Shown one piece after another: positions 1 to 8,745 of a DNA stretch of 64,000 bases. The notes beneath the pieces were generated by a model. The model was not told the origin of the DNA, ran no database searches, and saw only the letters and a list, made by a program, of their open reading frames with translations. A program made the position numbers and the translations under genes. Source of the stretch: Oribacterium sp. KHPX15 (GTDB lineage: Bacteria; Bacillota; Clostridia; Lachnospirales; Lachnospiraceae); the NCBI RefSeq assembly GCF_900107835.1, contig NZ_FNRG01000007.1:62001-126000 (forward strand). Direction: 5' to 3'. Numbering within the stretch: the first letter of the stretch is position 1; each line of letters starts with the position of its first letter.

Positions 1-648
1 AACTACAAGGAGCACGATGCCTGCGCCCCAGATAGATTTATAGCTTACCAATCGGCATCCCAGAGTACCCACATAAGCTCCAGCCATAAAAATAATGAGC
101 ATGCTTAGATGGAGCTTCCATCGCCTTGTTGCCTCTGGATTACCGTCACGAAAAGCTTTTACCAGGTTTGAACCAAACTGTCTTATGTGGTTGGTGCAGA
201 AAGTTGTTGCCATACCTATACCCTCAGACTGCCTGAAGGTGTTGAATTGCATGGCACAGATAAAGTTAAGAGTAACCTGACAGATCTGATCCGGCCATTC
301 TGCCGGCATAAGTCCTAACAAAATTACGGCAATTAATTCGATGCCCACAAGGATGGTGTCCCATCTGAGCAGATGATATTTCTTAACCGCCTTTGCCAGA
401 ACCTCTGAAAGGATGGTTCCACCCAGGTAGGCGGCAAATGGTATCAGGTAGTAAGCGGCCTTTCCGTAGTTACCGTTCCCTAAGTTTAAGCCAAGGAGAA
501 CAACATTGGCAGTCTGTGCATTACAGAAAACGCCTCCGCGAATGTTGTAGGTATAAGCACCGTAATAGCCTCCCACAAATATAAGTGACCAGAAGACCCA
601 TATCTTCTCGCACTCCAGAAATTCTTCCTTCTCTGATTTTGTTTCCAT
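1..648 (-). CDS. YoaK/DUF1275 family membrane protein (3' end outside window)
   Basis: The minus-strand frame is open from the left edge to an ATG at 648, giving 216 codons with no stop. A GGAG ribosome-binding site sits just upstream of the ATG. The protein has several hydrophobic segments and the family-typical pattern of an early GG.YGAYTY stretch, an 'NAQTANVVLLG' helix, and a later 'QSEGIGMATTFCTNHIR' block. These are characteristic of YoaK/DUF1275 integral membrane proteins, whose function is poorly known. The normal length is about 220-250 residues, so only a short C-terminus is missing. The gene stands alone behind the rlmB terminator. Confidence 0.85.
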   Translation of the reverse strand, partial: METKSEKEEFLECEKIWVFWSLIFVGGYYGAYTYNIRGGVFCNAQTANVVLLGLNLGNGNYGKAAYYLIPFAAYLGGTILSEVLAKAVKKYHLLRWDTILVGIELIAVILLGLMPAEWPDQICQVTLNFICAMQFNTFRQSEGIGMATTFCTNHIRQFGSNLVKAFRDGNPEATRRWKLHLSMLIIFMAGAYVGTLGCRLVSYKSIWGAGIVLLVV

Positions 649-803
649 AAATTCTCCAAAATAGATTCGTAAACGTAATTAACTGCCATTTCTGAGTTAG
701 CCTAGTTTGCGTCTACTCGTAAACAATTAATGTAGTGTAAGTATGCTCATTAACGAGTTTTAATAATAAATGTCTCCCCTAGGATAACCCTTTTTTTTAT
801 AAA

Positions 804-834
804 ATAAAAGTCGGGCACTATACCCGACTTTTAT
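804..834 (-). terminator. rho-independent terminator of rlmB operon
   Basis: A perfect 12-bp stem (ATAAAAGTCGGG / CCCGACTTTTAT) with a 7-nt loop is followed on the minus strand by a T-rich run (plus-strand A run and T8 at 791-798). It lies about 30 nt past the rlmB stop codon. Confidence 0.85.
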
Positions 835-863
835 ATCTTATATTATGTTTGAGATTTTATACA

Positions 864-1607
864 TCATCCATTCAGTCTCTGACGCACAATCTCATAGGCC
901 AGAACACCGCAGGCCACAGAAGCATTGAGGGAATCAATGTTTCCGAACATAGGAATGGAGGCTACCATGTCGCACTTCTCCTTTACGAGTCGTGATACGC
1001 CCTCTCCTTCATTTCCGATAACGAGACCGATGGCACCTTTCAGGTTCAGCTTATACATCTGCTCGCCATCCATATCGGCACAAACAAACCAAAGTCCTTC
1101 CTTTTTCAGATCTTCGATGGTCTGACCGATATTTGTAACCTTGGCAACCTTTGTGTATTCCAGGGCACCGGCTGAAGTTTTGGCAACTGTTGAGGTGAGT
1201 CCCACAGCACGTCTTTCGCGAATGATTACGCCGTGTGCGCCTGCAAGATTAGCCGTACGGATCATGGCACCGAGATTGTGAGGATCTTCTATTCCGTCCA
1301 GAATAAAAAGAAACGGGCTTTCATTTTTCTCCCTGGCATAGTCAAGTATTTCCTCAACTGTGCTGTAGTGGAAAGCTGCAAGATAAGCTATGGCACCCTG
1401 GTGTGAACCCTGACCGGCAATCTCATCGAGTCTTTCCTTTTTAACGAATTCCGGCTTGATACCGGCTTTCTTTGCTTCTCTTATGATGGTGGAAACAGGA
1501 CCGTCATGAACACCGTCCTGCAGAAACAGACGGTCAACTGTTTTTCCGGCACGAAAAGCTTCGATAACCGGATTTCTGCCGATGATGGTAAATTGTTCGT
1601 CTCTCAT
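864..1607 (-). CDS. rlmB: 23S rRNA (guanosine-2'-O)-methyltransferase, RlmB/SpoU family
   Basis: This 247-residue SPOUT methyltransferase would methylate the 2'-OH of a conserved guanosine in 23S rRNA using SAM. The N-terminal substrate-binding domain begins 'GRNPVIEAF'. The SPOUT motifs are visible: motif 1 'DGIEDPHNLGAMIRTA', motif 2 'VIGNEGEGVSRL' and motif 3 'IPMFGNIDSLNASVA'. The ATG at 1607 is preferred over an in-frame TTG 15 nt upstream because GAAAGG lies 7 nt before it. It follows mrnC after about 130 nt and ends the cysS-mrnC-rlmB cluster, an order common in Firmicutes. Confidence 0.93.
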   Translation of the reverse strand: MRDEQFTIIGRNPVIEAFRAGKTVDRLFLQDGVHDGPVSTIIREAKKAGIKPEFVKKERLDEIAGQGSHQGAIAYLAAFHYSTVEEILDYAREKNESPFLFILDGIEDPHNLGAMIRTANLAGAHGVIIRERRAVGLTSTVAKTSAGALEYTKVAKVTNIGQTIEDLKKEGLWFVCADMDGEQMYKLNLKGAIGLVIGNEGEGVSRLVKEKCDMVASIPMFGNIDSLNASVACGVLAYEIVRQRLNG

Positions 1608-1681
1608 ATATAGACCTTTCAAAAGTTAATTAATAAAATGCAGAGGAGTTAATTGATGATCTGTCCTCAGAAATAGCACAT

Positions 1682-1711
1682 ATTTTCGACTCAATGATAC
1701 TCTTCGAAAAT
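1682..1711 (-). other. hairpin between mrnC and rlmB
   Basis: An 8-bp inverted repeat (ATTTTCGA / TCGAAAAT) with a 14-nt loop lies in the 130-nt gap between mrnC and rlmB. There is no T run after it, so a processing or stabilising stem is as likely as an attenuator. Confidence 0.35.
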
Positions 1712-1737
1712 CACATACCAATCATCATCTGGGATTT

Positions 1738-2268
1738 TTAGGAATCCGGATTTTCTGCATCAGAGGAATAGTCATTATCAGGAAGTTCTGTCTTTTCCTC
1801 ATGCTTTATCTTCCCGTATTTGTCATGCAATTCCCGGAGATGATGGATGCCCATGGCTTCAATCTCCAGCAGGCGTTCGTACTGTTCTGTCAGATACAGA
1901 TACCCGATAAGAGCCTCAAAACCTGTGGCGCGACGATACTCCTGGATGGAGCTGTTCTTACTGTGGGTTACGGACTTCTGGTTCCTGCCTCGCCGGTAAA
2001 TAGACATCTCTTCCGGAGTCAGTATTTCCTTCGCAATTATATACCCCATGATCTCCGACTGGGCATGGGCACATACAAATTCGGTTTTCTTTCGGTTGAT
2101 GGCATTGATGGAACCGGGGAAATGGGTGACCACATACTCCCTGACTGCGAAATCATAGATGCAGTCCCCGATATACGCAAGAATAAGCGGGGATGTTGTT
2201 TGGACATCCACCGCCTTAAGATCAAGTTTTTCTTTGTAAAGTTTGATAAAAGATTCTGTCATGGACAT
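1738..2268 (-). CDS. mrnC: mini-ribonuclease III (23S rRNA maturation)
   Basis: This is an RNase III catalytic domain without the double-stranded RNA-binding domain, the MrnC family. It trims 23S rRNA precursor ends in Firmicutes. The family signature 'AYIGDCIYDFAVR' contains the catalytic acidic residues, and 'GFEALIGYLYL' is the second acidic motif. The length of 176 residues is slightly long because of an acidic C-terminal tail. The ATG at 2268 overlaps the cysS stop by one base (TAATG) with TGGAG 9 nt upstream; a GTG 15 nt further upstream is a weaker alternative. It is translationally coupled to cysS. Confidence 0.92.
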   Translation of the reverse strand: MSMTESFIKLYKEKLDLKAVDVQTTSPLILAYIGDCIYDFAVREYVVTHFPGSINAINRKKTEFVCAHAQSEIMGYIIAKEILTPEEMSIYRRGRNQKSVTHSKNSSIQEYRRATGFEALIGYLYLTEQYERLLEIEAMGIHHLRELHDKYGKIKHEEKTELPDNDYSSDAENPDS

Positions 2269-3674
2269 TATGCTCTGCTCCACTTAACGCCCTCACGGGT
2301 ATCCTTGAGAACGATGCCCATTTCGAGAAGCTTATCTCTTATTTCATCAGCCTTTGCAAAATCCTTAGCCTTACGTGCAGCCTGGCGCTCTTCGATGAGC
2401 TTTTCAACCTCTGAATCCAGATCATCCTTTGCTACCACTGTCTTGATTCCGAGAACGCTCATAAGAAGTTCTATCTTTTCGAGTACGTAGTCTGCAAATG
2501 CCTTGGTGCTTTCTTCTGTGACAGAAACATTGGCAATCTTTACAAGCTCAAAGATGGCTGTGATGGCATCGGCAGTATTGAGATCATCATCCATCTTCTG
2601 GTTGAACATATCCTGCTGTGCGTCCACGCTCTTTACTGTCTCAAGCTCGGCTGCTGACATGTCGCTGCCGGTTAACTTTGCGCTAAGCTCACGGAGACGC
2701 TCGATGGCAGTCTGTATACGCTCGAGAGAGGTCTTTGCACTGTCCATAAGATCCCTTGAGAAGTTAAGAGGATTACGATAGTGTGCGCTCAGCATGTAGA
2801 ATCTGAGAACACGGGGATCATACTGTGAAGTAATGTCTCTGACCGTGAAGAAGTTGCCCAGGGACTTGGACATCTTCTGATTGTTAATGTTTATGAATGC
2901 ATTGTGCATCCAGTAATTTGCGAATTTTTCGCCGTGAGCCACCTCATACTGGGCGATTTCATTCTCATGATGAGGGAAAATAAGGTCCTCGCCGCCGGCA
3001 TGGATGTCGAGACGTCCACCACAGTATTTGGGAGCCATAACGCAGCACTCTGTGTGCCAGCCCGGACGGCCTTCGCACCATGGTGACTCCCAGTAAGGCT
3101 CTCCCATCTTCTTTGGCTTCCAGAGAACGAAGTCTGTTGAAGTTCTCTTGCCGTCCTCGCCGGAAACCTTCAGATCACGGAAACCTGACTGAAGCTCATC
3201 AATGTTTTTGTGGCTGAGTTCGCCGTAATCTTTAAATGATGTTGTATCGAAGTAAACGGTTCCGTCCTTTGCAACATAGGCACTGTCCTTTTTAACAAGA
3301 GTATCGATAAGGTCGATCATGCCCTGGATCTCTTCTGTGGCACGGGGATGGATAGCCTCCTCGATATTTAAGTCAGCCATATCCTTCTCAACTTCTGCTA
3401 TATATCTTTTGGTAATGTCGGAGCACTCAACGCCCTCTTCATTAGCCTCTTTTATAATCTTGTCATCTACATCGGTGTAGTTGGAAACGTAGGTCACCTT
3501 ATACCCCTGATATTCCATATATCTTCTGAAGGTATCAAAGACGATCATGGGACGGGCGTTTCCGATATGAATGAAATTGTAAACCGTAGGGCCGCAGACG
3601 TACATGCGGATCTTTCCCGGCTCTATGGGTTTAAACTCTTCCTTCATGCGTGACATCGAATTAAAAATCTTCAT
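2268..3674 (-). CDS. cysS: cysteinyl-tRNA synthetase
   Basis: This class I aminoacyl-tRNA synthetase of 468 residues charges tRNA-Cys. The zinc-ligand cysteine is in '[10 protein letters not shown]' near residue 27. The HIGH box variant 'HIGNARP' starts at about residue 36. 'WHTECCVM' and 'PHHENE' carry the remaining zinc ligands, and 'KMSKS' is the second nucleotide-binding signature near residue 270. Length matches the family (about 460-470). An AAAGGAG-type site precedes the ATG. No T-box leader motif is visible in the 115 nt upstream. It heads the cysS-mrnC-rlmB operon. Confidence 0.97.
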   Translation of the reverse strand: MKIFNSMSRMKEEFKPIEPGKIRMYVCGPTVYNFIHIGNARPMIVFDTFRRYMEYQGYKVTYVSNYTDVDDKIIKEANEEGVECSDITKRYIAEVEKDMADLNIEEAIHPRATEEIQGMIDLIDTLVKKDSAYVAKDGTVYFDTTSFKDYGELSHKNIDELQSGFRDLKVSGEDGKRTSTDFVLWKPKKMGEPYWESPWCEGRPGWHTECCVMAPKYCGGRLDIHAGGEDLIFPHHENEIAQYEVAHGEKFANYWMHNAFININNQKMSKSLGNFFTVRDITSQYDPRVLRFYMLSAHYRNPLNFSRDLMDSAKTSLERIQTAIERLRELSAKLTGSDMSAAELETVKSVDAQQDMFNQKMDDDLNTADAITAIFELVKIANVSVTEESTKAFADYVLEKIELLMSVLGIKTVVAKDDLDSEVEKLIEERQAARKAKDFAKADEIRDKLLEMGIVLKDTREGVKWSRA

Positions 3675-3790
3675 AATATCTCCTTTGCCTCCAAGGCACG
3701 GTTTTACGCTTATAAAGCGAATCTCCCCGCAGGCTACATGAAGTTTATTTTAGTATTTAAGCGGTTTTGCGTCAATAATAAACAAGACAA

Positions 3791-3854
3791 AGCCGGAGGG
3801 CATCAATTGAAAAACTTGTCACAGCGACTCATTTTCAATTGATGCCCTCCGGCT
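3791..3854 (-). terminator. long palindromic terminator-like element after htrA
   Basis: A perfect 23-bp inverted repeat (3791-3813 and 3832-3854) with an 18-nt loop lies between the htrA stop and the cysS leader. The arms contain GCCGGAGGGCATC. The T tract on the minus strand is weak (GCTTTGTCTTG). The stem is far longer than needed for termination and resembles other GGATGCCC-containing palindromes in the window. Confidence 0.7.
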
Positions 3855-3869
3855 GTAGATTACTTATTA

Positions 3870-5279
3870 TTACTGATGCTCATTGAAGAACTCTTCAAAG
3901 GTTCTCCAAAACTCATCGGAGTCCATTGAGTAGTTTTCGGAATTCTGGCTGCTGCCATCATTTCCTGACTCACCGTTGTTTCTTGCGAAAGGATCGATAC
4001 TCTCCTTCTGTCCGTCAGAGGAAGCATTATTTGAGGATGGTGACTGGCCCAGAACCACGTCAACATTAAGCTCGTCATACTTGTCACCGTTAGGTCTCTG
4101 AATAGTGAGAGTTACTGTTTCACCCACACGATATTTTGCAAGGATTGAAGATAGATCTGTAAAGTTCGTTACTCCCTGACCATTCATTGCGGTGATAATG
4201 TCTTTTTCCTGAAGTCCCTCGTTCTGAGCTGTTGAGCCTTCGATGAACTTATAGATAAATACACCCTGAGGCATTCCGAAGCTTTCGGCTGTTTGAGCAT
4301 CAATGTTCTTTACCATGATGCCGAGGTAGCCTCTCTCTGATTCAGGGATCTCCTCACGTGTCTCAAGAGAAGAAAGTGAATCAACGATCTTCTTTGCCTT
4401 TGAGGAAGGGATGGAATAGCCCATGCCTTCTATGGAGGTGGAGGTATATTTTGCAACGTTAATGCCTATAACCTCACCCTTCATATTGATAAGAGCGCCG
4501 CCGGAATTACCCGGGTTAATTGCAGCATCGGTCTGAAGAAGACCTGAAGATGTGCCCTTGCTTGTGGCAACGTCTCTGTCCTTTGCTGAGATGATACCTG
4601 TGGTAACTGACTGACCGTAGCCGAGAGCATTACCGATAGCTACTACCTGATCTCCTACTTCCAGCTGATCGCTGTCACCGAGAGTTGCGACGGAAATAGC
4701 TTCCATTGTCTTTGTAGGGATGTTTTCAAGCTTTATTGCGATAAGAGCCAGATCTGCGGCAGCATCTGTTCCCTTTACAACGGCATCAACTGACTCGTCA
4801 TCTATAAAGGTTACGGAAAGAGACTCAGAGGACTCAACCACGTGATTGTTTGTAAGAATGAGAAGCTCTGTGTCTGTCTTCTGCACTATCACACCCGAAC
4901 CGCTGGCAGGCACTTCAGTTTCGTAACTCTGATAGTTTCCGAAGATAGAATAGCCATTCTGACGATACTTGACCATATTTGTTATGGCCACAACTGATGG
5001 CATGGCATTCTTTGCAACCTCAGTCACACTGGTAAATGACGAACTGACCGGTGCAGTCTGAATAGTTGATGGTGTACTTGTAGTAACCGGCGTGGATTCT
5101 GTTTCAACCGGTGTGTTTGATTGTTCCCCTCCGGCAGGAGCTGTTTCGTTGACAGCATTAATTGATTTCTGATATGCAATTCCTGCCTTCTGAGCAGCTA
5201 TATTTACTCCAACCATTGAAGCGCCGGCTACAACGCCGAATAAAAGAGCTCCTGCAATGATTCCAGCTATTCGTTTCAT
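3870..5279 (-). CDS. HtrA/DegP-type trypsin-like serine protease with PDZ domain
   Basis: A 469-residue membrane-anchored protease of the S1C family that degrades or processes misfolded envelope proteins. An uncleaved N-terminal membrane segment spans about residues 5-28, followed by a Thr/Ser/Pro-rich linker. The catalytic triad is visible: His in 'LTNNHVVE', Asp in 'AADLALIAI', Ser in 'NPGNSGGALIN'. One PDZ domain follows ('GYLGIMVKNID' to 'VTLTIQRPNG'), then a low-complexity Asn/Ser/Glu tail. AGGAGG lies 6 nt before the ATG. It is transcribed divergently from the kinase-like gene at 5539. Confidence 0.93.
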   Translation of the reverse strand: MKRIAGIIAGALLFGVVAGASMVGVNIAAQKAGIAYQKSINAVNETAPAGGEQSNTPVETESTPVTTSTPSTIQTAPVSSSFTSVTEVAKNAMPSVVAITNMVKYRQNGYSIFGNYQSYETEVPASGSGVIVQKTDTELLILTNNHVVESSESLSVTFIDDESVDAVVKGTDAAADLALIAIKLENIPTKTMEAISVATLGDSDQLEVGDQVVAIGNALGYGQSVTTGIISAKDRDVATSKGTSSGLLQTDAAINPGNSGGALINMKGEVIGINVAKYTSTSIEGMGYSIPSSKAKKIVDSLSSLETREEIPESERGYLGIMVKNIDAQTAESFGMPQGVFIYKFIEGSTAQNEGLQEKDIITAMNGQGVTNFTDLSSILAKYRVGETVTLTIQRPNGDKYDELNVDVVLGQSPSSNNASSDGQKESIDPFARNNGESGNDGSSQNSENYSMDSDEFWRTFEEFFNEHQ

Positions 5280-5538
5280 TTTTTCCTCCTACCTGTGAAT
5301 GCTACTGTATATGGATGTTACTGCCCCTAACATATGACGGAAAATCCGAGGGAACAGTTTGAGTAATTTCCTTTGATAATGTGTATCATACTTACTTTCT
5401 GTGTTCAATTTGTGTCTAATCAAAGTATTTTTTGTGTTGCTTATTTGAAGTTTGAATTTCGACTTATTTAATAGTCTTTTTATACATGAACAGATTTTTC
5501 GATGCTATACTCTCTGTTAGTTATAGCTTGGAGGACAA
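5280..5538. promoter_or_regulatory. divergent promoter region between htrA and kinase-like gene
   Basis: AT-rich 259-bp spacer between divergent start codons. A TATACT hexamer near 5505 could be a -10 for the plus-strand gene, but I find no good -35 at the right spacing. No riboswitch or small gene is recognisable. Confidence 0.4.
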
Positions 5539-6465
5539 ATGTATTATTTTATTGTAAACCCTGCGGCTACCAATGGTCGTGGACGTATAATCTGGGATAA
5601 GGTTCTCAGATATCTTAAAAAGACTGAAAATGCCGAAAATTTTGAGGCTTATATAACAGAAAAAACCGGGGATGCCCGTGATTATGCACATAGATTATCA
5701 GATGATCAGGAAACAAAAACCATTACTGTCATAGGTGGTGAGGGAACTTTCAATGAAGTTGTGGACGGAGTAAATATGGATGGAGATAATATTTCCCTCG
5801 CCTACATTCCCACAAACGCTGACAATGATGTGGCCCGTTCCTTCCGAAGGAAATATAACCTGAAAGCACAGTTGAAAAGACTTTTTAATGATTCGGATGA
5901 GGTACTTCTGGACTACGGAGTGTTAAACTGCTCTTCCATGAACAGAAGGTTTGCTGTCAGCTCCGGAATAGGACTTGATGCAGCCATCTTTCTTGATCTT
6001 TATGATGAAAAGTGCGCTTGTGAAAAGCAGAAGAAAAAGCTTGACCGGATTCAGAGATTTAACTATGTGAGAACGGTTATGAGGGAGCTTTTCAGAACAA
6101 AGCCCACAAAGGGTTATGTTATCCTGGATGGGAAAAAACATGAATTTAACAACGTTTTGTTCATTTCCTGTCACGTTCACCCTTATGACGGCGGATACAT
6201 GGTGTGTCCCGGTGCCAGTGGTAATGATGGCTGGCTTGATGTATGTATAGTAAGCACCAAGCAGAAGTGGCGCTGGTATATCATTCTGTTCTCAAGTATT
6301 TTCGGGCTTCATGTGACCCGTACCGGGGTCCATCTCTATCGCTGCAAGTCGGCAGAGATTCACATGACAGAGGCACTTCCCGCCCACGTGGACGGTGAGT
6401 CCATCGGAAAGCAGAAGGATTTTACACTGAACTGCATTCCGCAGAAGTTGAAATTGAGGATTTAA
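5539..6465 (+). CDS. diacylglycerol kinase/LCB5-family lipid kinase-like protein
   Basis: A 308-residue protein of the DagK/YegS/sphingosine-kinase fold, which phosphorylates lipids such as diacylglycerol. The N-terminus 'YFIVNPAATNGRG' and a C-terminal beta-sandwich with 'HVDGES' are typical. The nucleotide-binding motif reads GGEGTFNEV instead of GGDGTxNEV, and the downstream P.GTxND motif reads 'YIPTNADNDVARSF', so two usually conserved positions differ. GGAGG precedes the ATG by 5 nt. It is one of only two plus-strand protein genes accepted here and shares a bidirectional terminator with ispF. Confidence 0.85.
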   Translation: MYYFIVNPAATNGRGRIIWDKVLRYLKKTENAENFEAYITEKTGDARDYAHRLSDDQETKTITVIGGEGTFNEVVDGVNMDGDNISLAYIPTNADNDVARSFRRKYNLKAQLKRLFNDSDEVLLDYGVLNCSSMNRRFAVSSGIGLDAAIFLDLYDEKCACEKQKKKLDRIQRFNYVRTVMRELFRTKPTKGYVILDGKKHEFNNVLFISCHVHPYDGGYMVCPGASGNDGWLDVCIVSTKQKWRWYIILFSSIFGLHVTRTGVHLYRCKSAEIHMTEALPAHVDGESIGKQKDFTLNCIPQKLKLRI

Positions 6466-6498
6466 AAAGAGCAGGCGAAAAATCGCCTGCTCTTTTTT
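6464..6498. terminator. bidirectional terminator (kinase-like gene / ispF)
   Basis: A 15-bp stem AAAAAGAGCAGGCGA / TCGCCTGCTCTTTTT overlaps the stop codon of the plus-strand gene and lies 4 nt past the ispF stop on the minus strand. A/T runs on both sides make it usable in both directions. Confidence 0.9.
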
Positions 6499-6501
6499 GG
6501 T

Positions 6502-6975
6502 TTACAAATTTTCTATCAGCGCCACAGCCTGTGAACTGATGCCCTCACCTCTTCCGGTGAAGCCGAGATGCTCTTCTGTGGTGGCTTTTATGGAAACCTG
6601 ATTTATATCAAGACCGAGGGCGTCGGCAACATTCTTCCTCATTTCCGGAAGGAAGGTCATAAGCTTTGGTCTCTGGGCAATGATGGTGGAATCTATGTTT
6701 CCAACTTTATATCCTTCTTTTTTCAGGATATTTCCAACTTCCTTCAAAAGCTTTATGGAATCTGCACCTTTATATGCAGGATCATTGTCAGGGAAATGCT
6801 GACCGATATCTCCCAATGCAGCAGCGCCTAAAAGAGCATCCATGATGGCGTGTACGATCACGTCCGCATCGCTGTGACCGTCAAGTCCAAGCTCGTAAGG
6901 CACTGTTACTCCGCCAAGGATAAGCTTTCTTCCGGGAACCAGTTTATGTACGTCATATCCTGTACCTATTCTCAT
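6502..6975 (-). CDS. ispF: 2-C-methyl-D-erythritol 2,4-cyclodiphosphate synthase
   Basis: A 157-residue enzyme of the MEP isoprenoid pathway that cyclises CDP-ME-2-phosphate. Zinc ligands are in 'GTGYDVHKL' (Asp-x-His) and '[10 protein letters not shown]', with the C-terminal signature '[16 protein letters not shown]'. The ATG at 6975 is preferred over one 12 nt upstream because GGAG sits 6 nt before it. Length matches the family. It appears monocistronic here; ispD is not beside it. Confidence 0.95.
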   Translation of the reverse strand: MRIGTGYDVHKLVPGRKLILGGVTVPYELGLDGHSDADVIVHAIMDALLGAAALGDIGQHFPDNDPAYKGADSIKLLKEVGNILKKEGYKVGNIDSTIIAQRPKLMTFLPEMRKNVADALGLDINQVSIKATTEEHLGFTGRGEGISSQAVALIENL

Positions 6976-7083
6976 TTTTATCTCCATTCCGCCGCCTTTT
7001 TTATGTCGGCACTTTCAGTGCAAATATTTTCAGAATCGATCCGATGATGATCATGGATCATAAAACTATAGCAGGTTTTCGGT

Positions 7084-8628
7084 TCAGTTACCATTTACCA
7101 GGACTTCGATGGCCTTCTTCATCTGAAGGTCATCCTCCAGGGAAACCATGTACTCATCAGCTGTGCTGCCAAGCTGGATCTCGATGTCAGGAACTATACC
7201 TACCTTATGGATGTTGAGCCCTGATGGTATGTAGTAGTAATGGGTTGTGAACTCAACGGCAGAACCGTCGGCAAGTGTGGTCACTGTCTGGACTATTCCC
7301 TTACCGTAGGAGGTGGTGCCAATGACTTTTGCGACACCATAGTCATGAAGACAGCCTGAGAAAAGCTCTGCGGCAGAAGCTGAATTCTGGTTTTGCAAAA
7401 TGATGATGGGGATGTTTATCTCGTGACCGTCGTGTGCGTACCACTCCTGTCCTTTTCCGTTTTTGTTTCTTGTATAGGCAAAAAGAGTCTTGCCCTGCTG
7501 GAATTCCTTGTTTCCTTCAGTGAAGGTTGTCAGGTTATCCGGAAGTATATAGTCAAGCAGCGATGAAGCGATCTCAATGTCTCCGCCTGTATTGCCCCTA
7601 AGGTCAATGATAAGTGCTTTTACCTGATCTTCGTTGATAAGCTTGTCAAGGGCTGCCTTAGCCTGCTTTCCTTCTGTACTGTAGAAGTTTCCAAAGGACA
7701 TATAGCCTATTTCATCTGCTGAAAGACTCTGAGCTCCGGAACCTGAAATGACAGAATCCGGAATGGATATGCCAAGTCGGGACAGAGTTCCGCTGGTTAC
7801 CTTAGGAACTTCCACATCGCCTCTTGTGATACGCATGGAGACTTCCTGATCACCTCTCTTTACAACGCAATCGAGAGAGGTGCCCTTGTCACCCTGAATC
7901 ATATTCTGGACCACATAGGAAAGGGACATGTCGGAAATGTCTATGCCGTTAACCTTGTAAAGTATATCTCCGATCTGCATTCCTGCATTTTCGGCAGGGC
8001 TTCCCGGATATACTTCGATAACGATACACTCATTGGTATCCTCCATCTGATGAACTATGGCACCTATTCCGTAATAGGTTCCGTTCTGTTTGGATTTCCG
8101 ATCGTTCATCTCTTCCACACTATAGTAGTGTGCATAAGGATCCTCGTCTGTGAGTGAGGCAAGAAGACCTTTATAGATGTATGTTTCAGCTTTTCCTGGA
8201 TCTTCAGGGAACAGATAATTCTGATCTATAAGAGTCTGGAGAATGCCAAGCTTTCTGGCAAGAGCCGCCATATCGATGGAACCGGTTACGACAGTTGAAC
8301 TGCCGGTTTCGGCAGAGGCCGTTTCACTTGCGACAGTGGTTTCCAAAGCTGTACCTTTATCCCCGGCCTTAAGTTCTGATGCACTCGCCAGAGAAAGGTA
8401 AGCATTACCGGAACCTCTGTGATTAAGGTAATCATTGATAAAAGGCGGGATGCCGAAAAAATACACATAAAAAGTACTGCCTCCTATGGTGAACATGATA
8501 AAAAGTCCAAGCAGGAAGCCGTAAACAAAGTCGAAATTTCCAAATAAATGTCTTTTGGGTTTTTCGATTTTCTGCGTAGTTTCGTTTTGATTTTCTGGTT
8601 GATTATTTATATTATTATCGTTTTGCAT
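7084..8628 (-). CDS. S41-family C-terminal processing protease (CtpA-like)
   Basis: A 514-residue membrane-anchored peptidase. A Gln/Asn-rich cytoplasmic N-terminus is followed by a membrane segment ('FVYGFLLGLFIMFTIGG'), a helical region, a PDZ domain ('GIGAIVHQ' to 'VVKRGD') and the tail-specific protease domain with 'DLRGNTGGDIEIA', the catalytic Ser in 'SASAAELFSG' and catalytic Lys in 'TSYGKGIVQT'. The ATG at 8628 lacks a ribosome-binding site; a consensus promoter sits immediately upstream, suggesting a leaderless transcript. A TTG 36 nt upstream is an alternative start. It lies just downstream of the ftsEX-hydrolase operon. Confidence 0.92.
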   Translation of the reverse strand: MQNDNNINNQPENQNETTQKIEKPKRHLFGNFDFVYGFLLGLFIMFTIGGSTFYVYFFGIPPFINDYLNHRGSGNAYLSLASASELKAGDKGTALETTVASETASAETGSSTVVTGSIDMAALARKLGILQTLIDQNYLFPEDPGKAETYIYKGLLASLTDEDPYAHYYSVEEMNDRKSKQNGTYYGIGAIVHQMEDTNECIVIEVYPGSPAENAGMQIGDILYKVNGIDISDMSLSYVVQNMIQGDKGTSLDCVVKRGDQEVSMRITRGDVEVPKVTSGTLSRLGISIPDSVISGSGAQSLSADEIGYMSFGNFYSTEGKQAKAALDKLINEDQVKALIIDLRGNTGGDIEIASSLLDYILPDNLTTFTEGNKEFQQGKTLFAYTRNKNGKGQEWYAHDGHEINIPIIILQNQNSASAAELFSGCLHDYGVAKVIGTTSYGKGIVQTVTTLADGSAVEFTTHYYYIPSGLNIHKVGIVPDIEIQLGSTADEYMVSLEDDLQMKKAIEVLVNGN

Positions 8629-8635
8629 AAAGGAT

Positions 8636-8664
8636 ATTATATGTTGCCCCGGACTTTTATACAA
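8636..8664 (-). promoter_or_regulatory. promoter of ctpA-like gene, predicted leaderless start
   Basis: On the minus strand, TTGTAT (8664-8659), a 17-nt spacer and a perfect TATAAT (8641-8636) are followed by exactly 7 nt before the A of the ATG at 8628. The expected transcription start therefore falls on or next to the start codon. Confidence 0.6.
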
Positions 8665-8702
8665 AGAAAATTTTTATAAATTCATTTTATGGAAAAATGG
8701 AA

Positions 8703-8739
8703 TTAAAAGCTCCCACCTGCGTAGTCTCAAGTGGGAGCT
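8703..8739 (-). terminator. terminator after the M23 hydrolase gene
   Basis: A 9-bp stem AGCTCCCAC / GTGGGAGCT with a 14-nt loop is followed on the minus strand by TTTTAATT. It separates the ftsEX operon from the ctpA-like gene. Confidence 0.75.
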
Positions 8740-8745
8740 GAATTA

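Noticed and set aside
1801-2490. Long plus-strand open frame opposite mrnC and the end of cysS
   Set aside because: It lies wholly antisense to two well-supported genes, has no ribosome-binding site and no recognisable protein features.
3675-3790. Possible T-box leader upstream of cysS
   Set aside because: The leader is only about 115 nt and lacks the T-box sequence and a specifier-loop stem.
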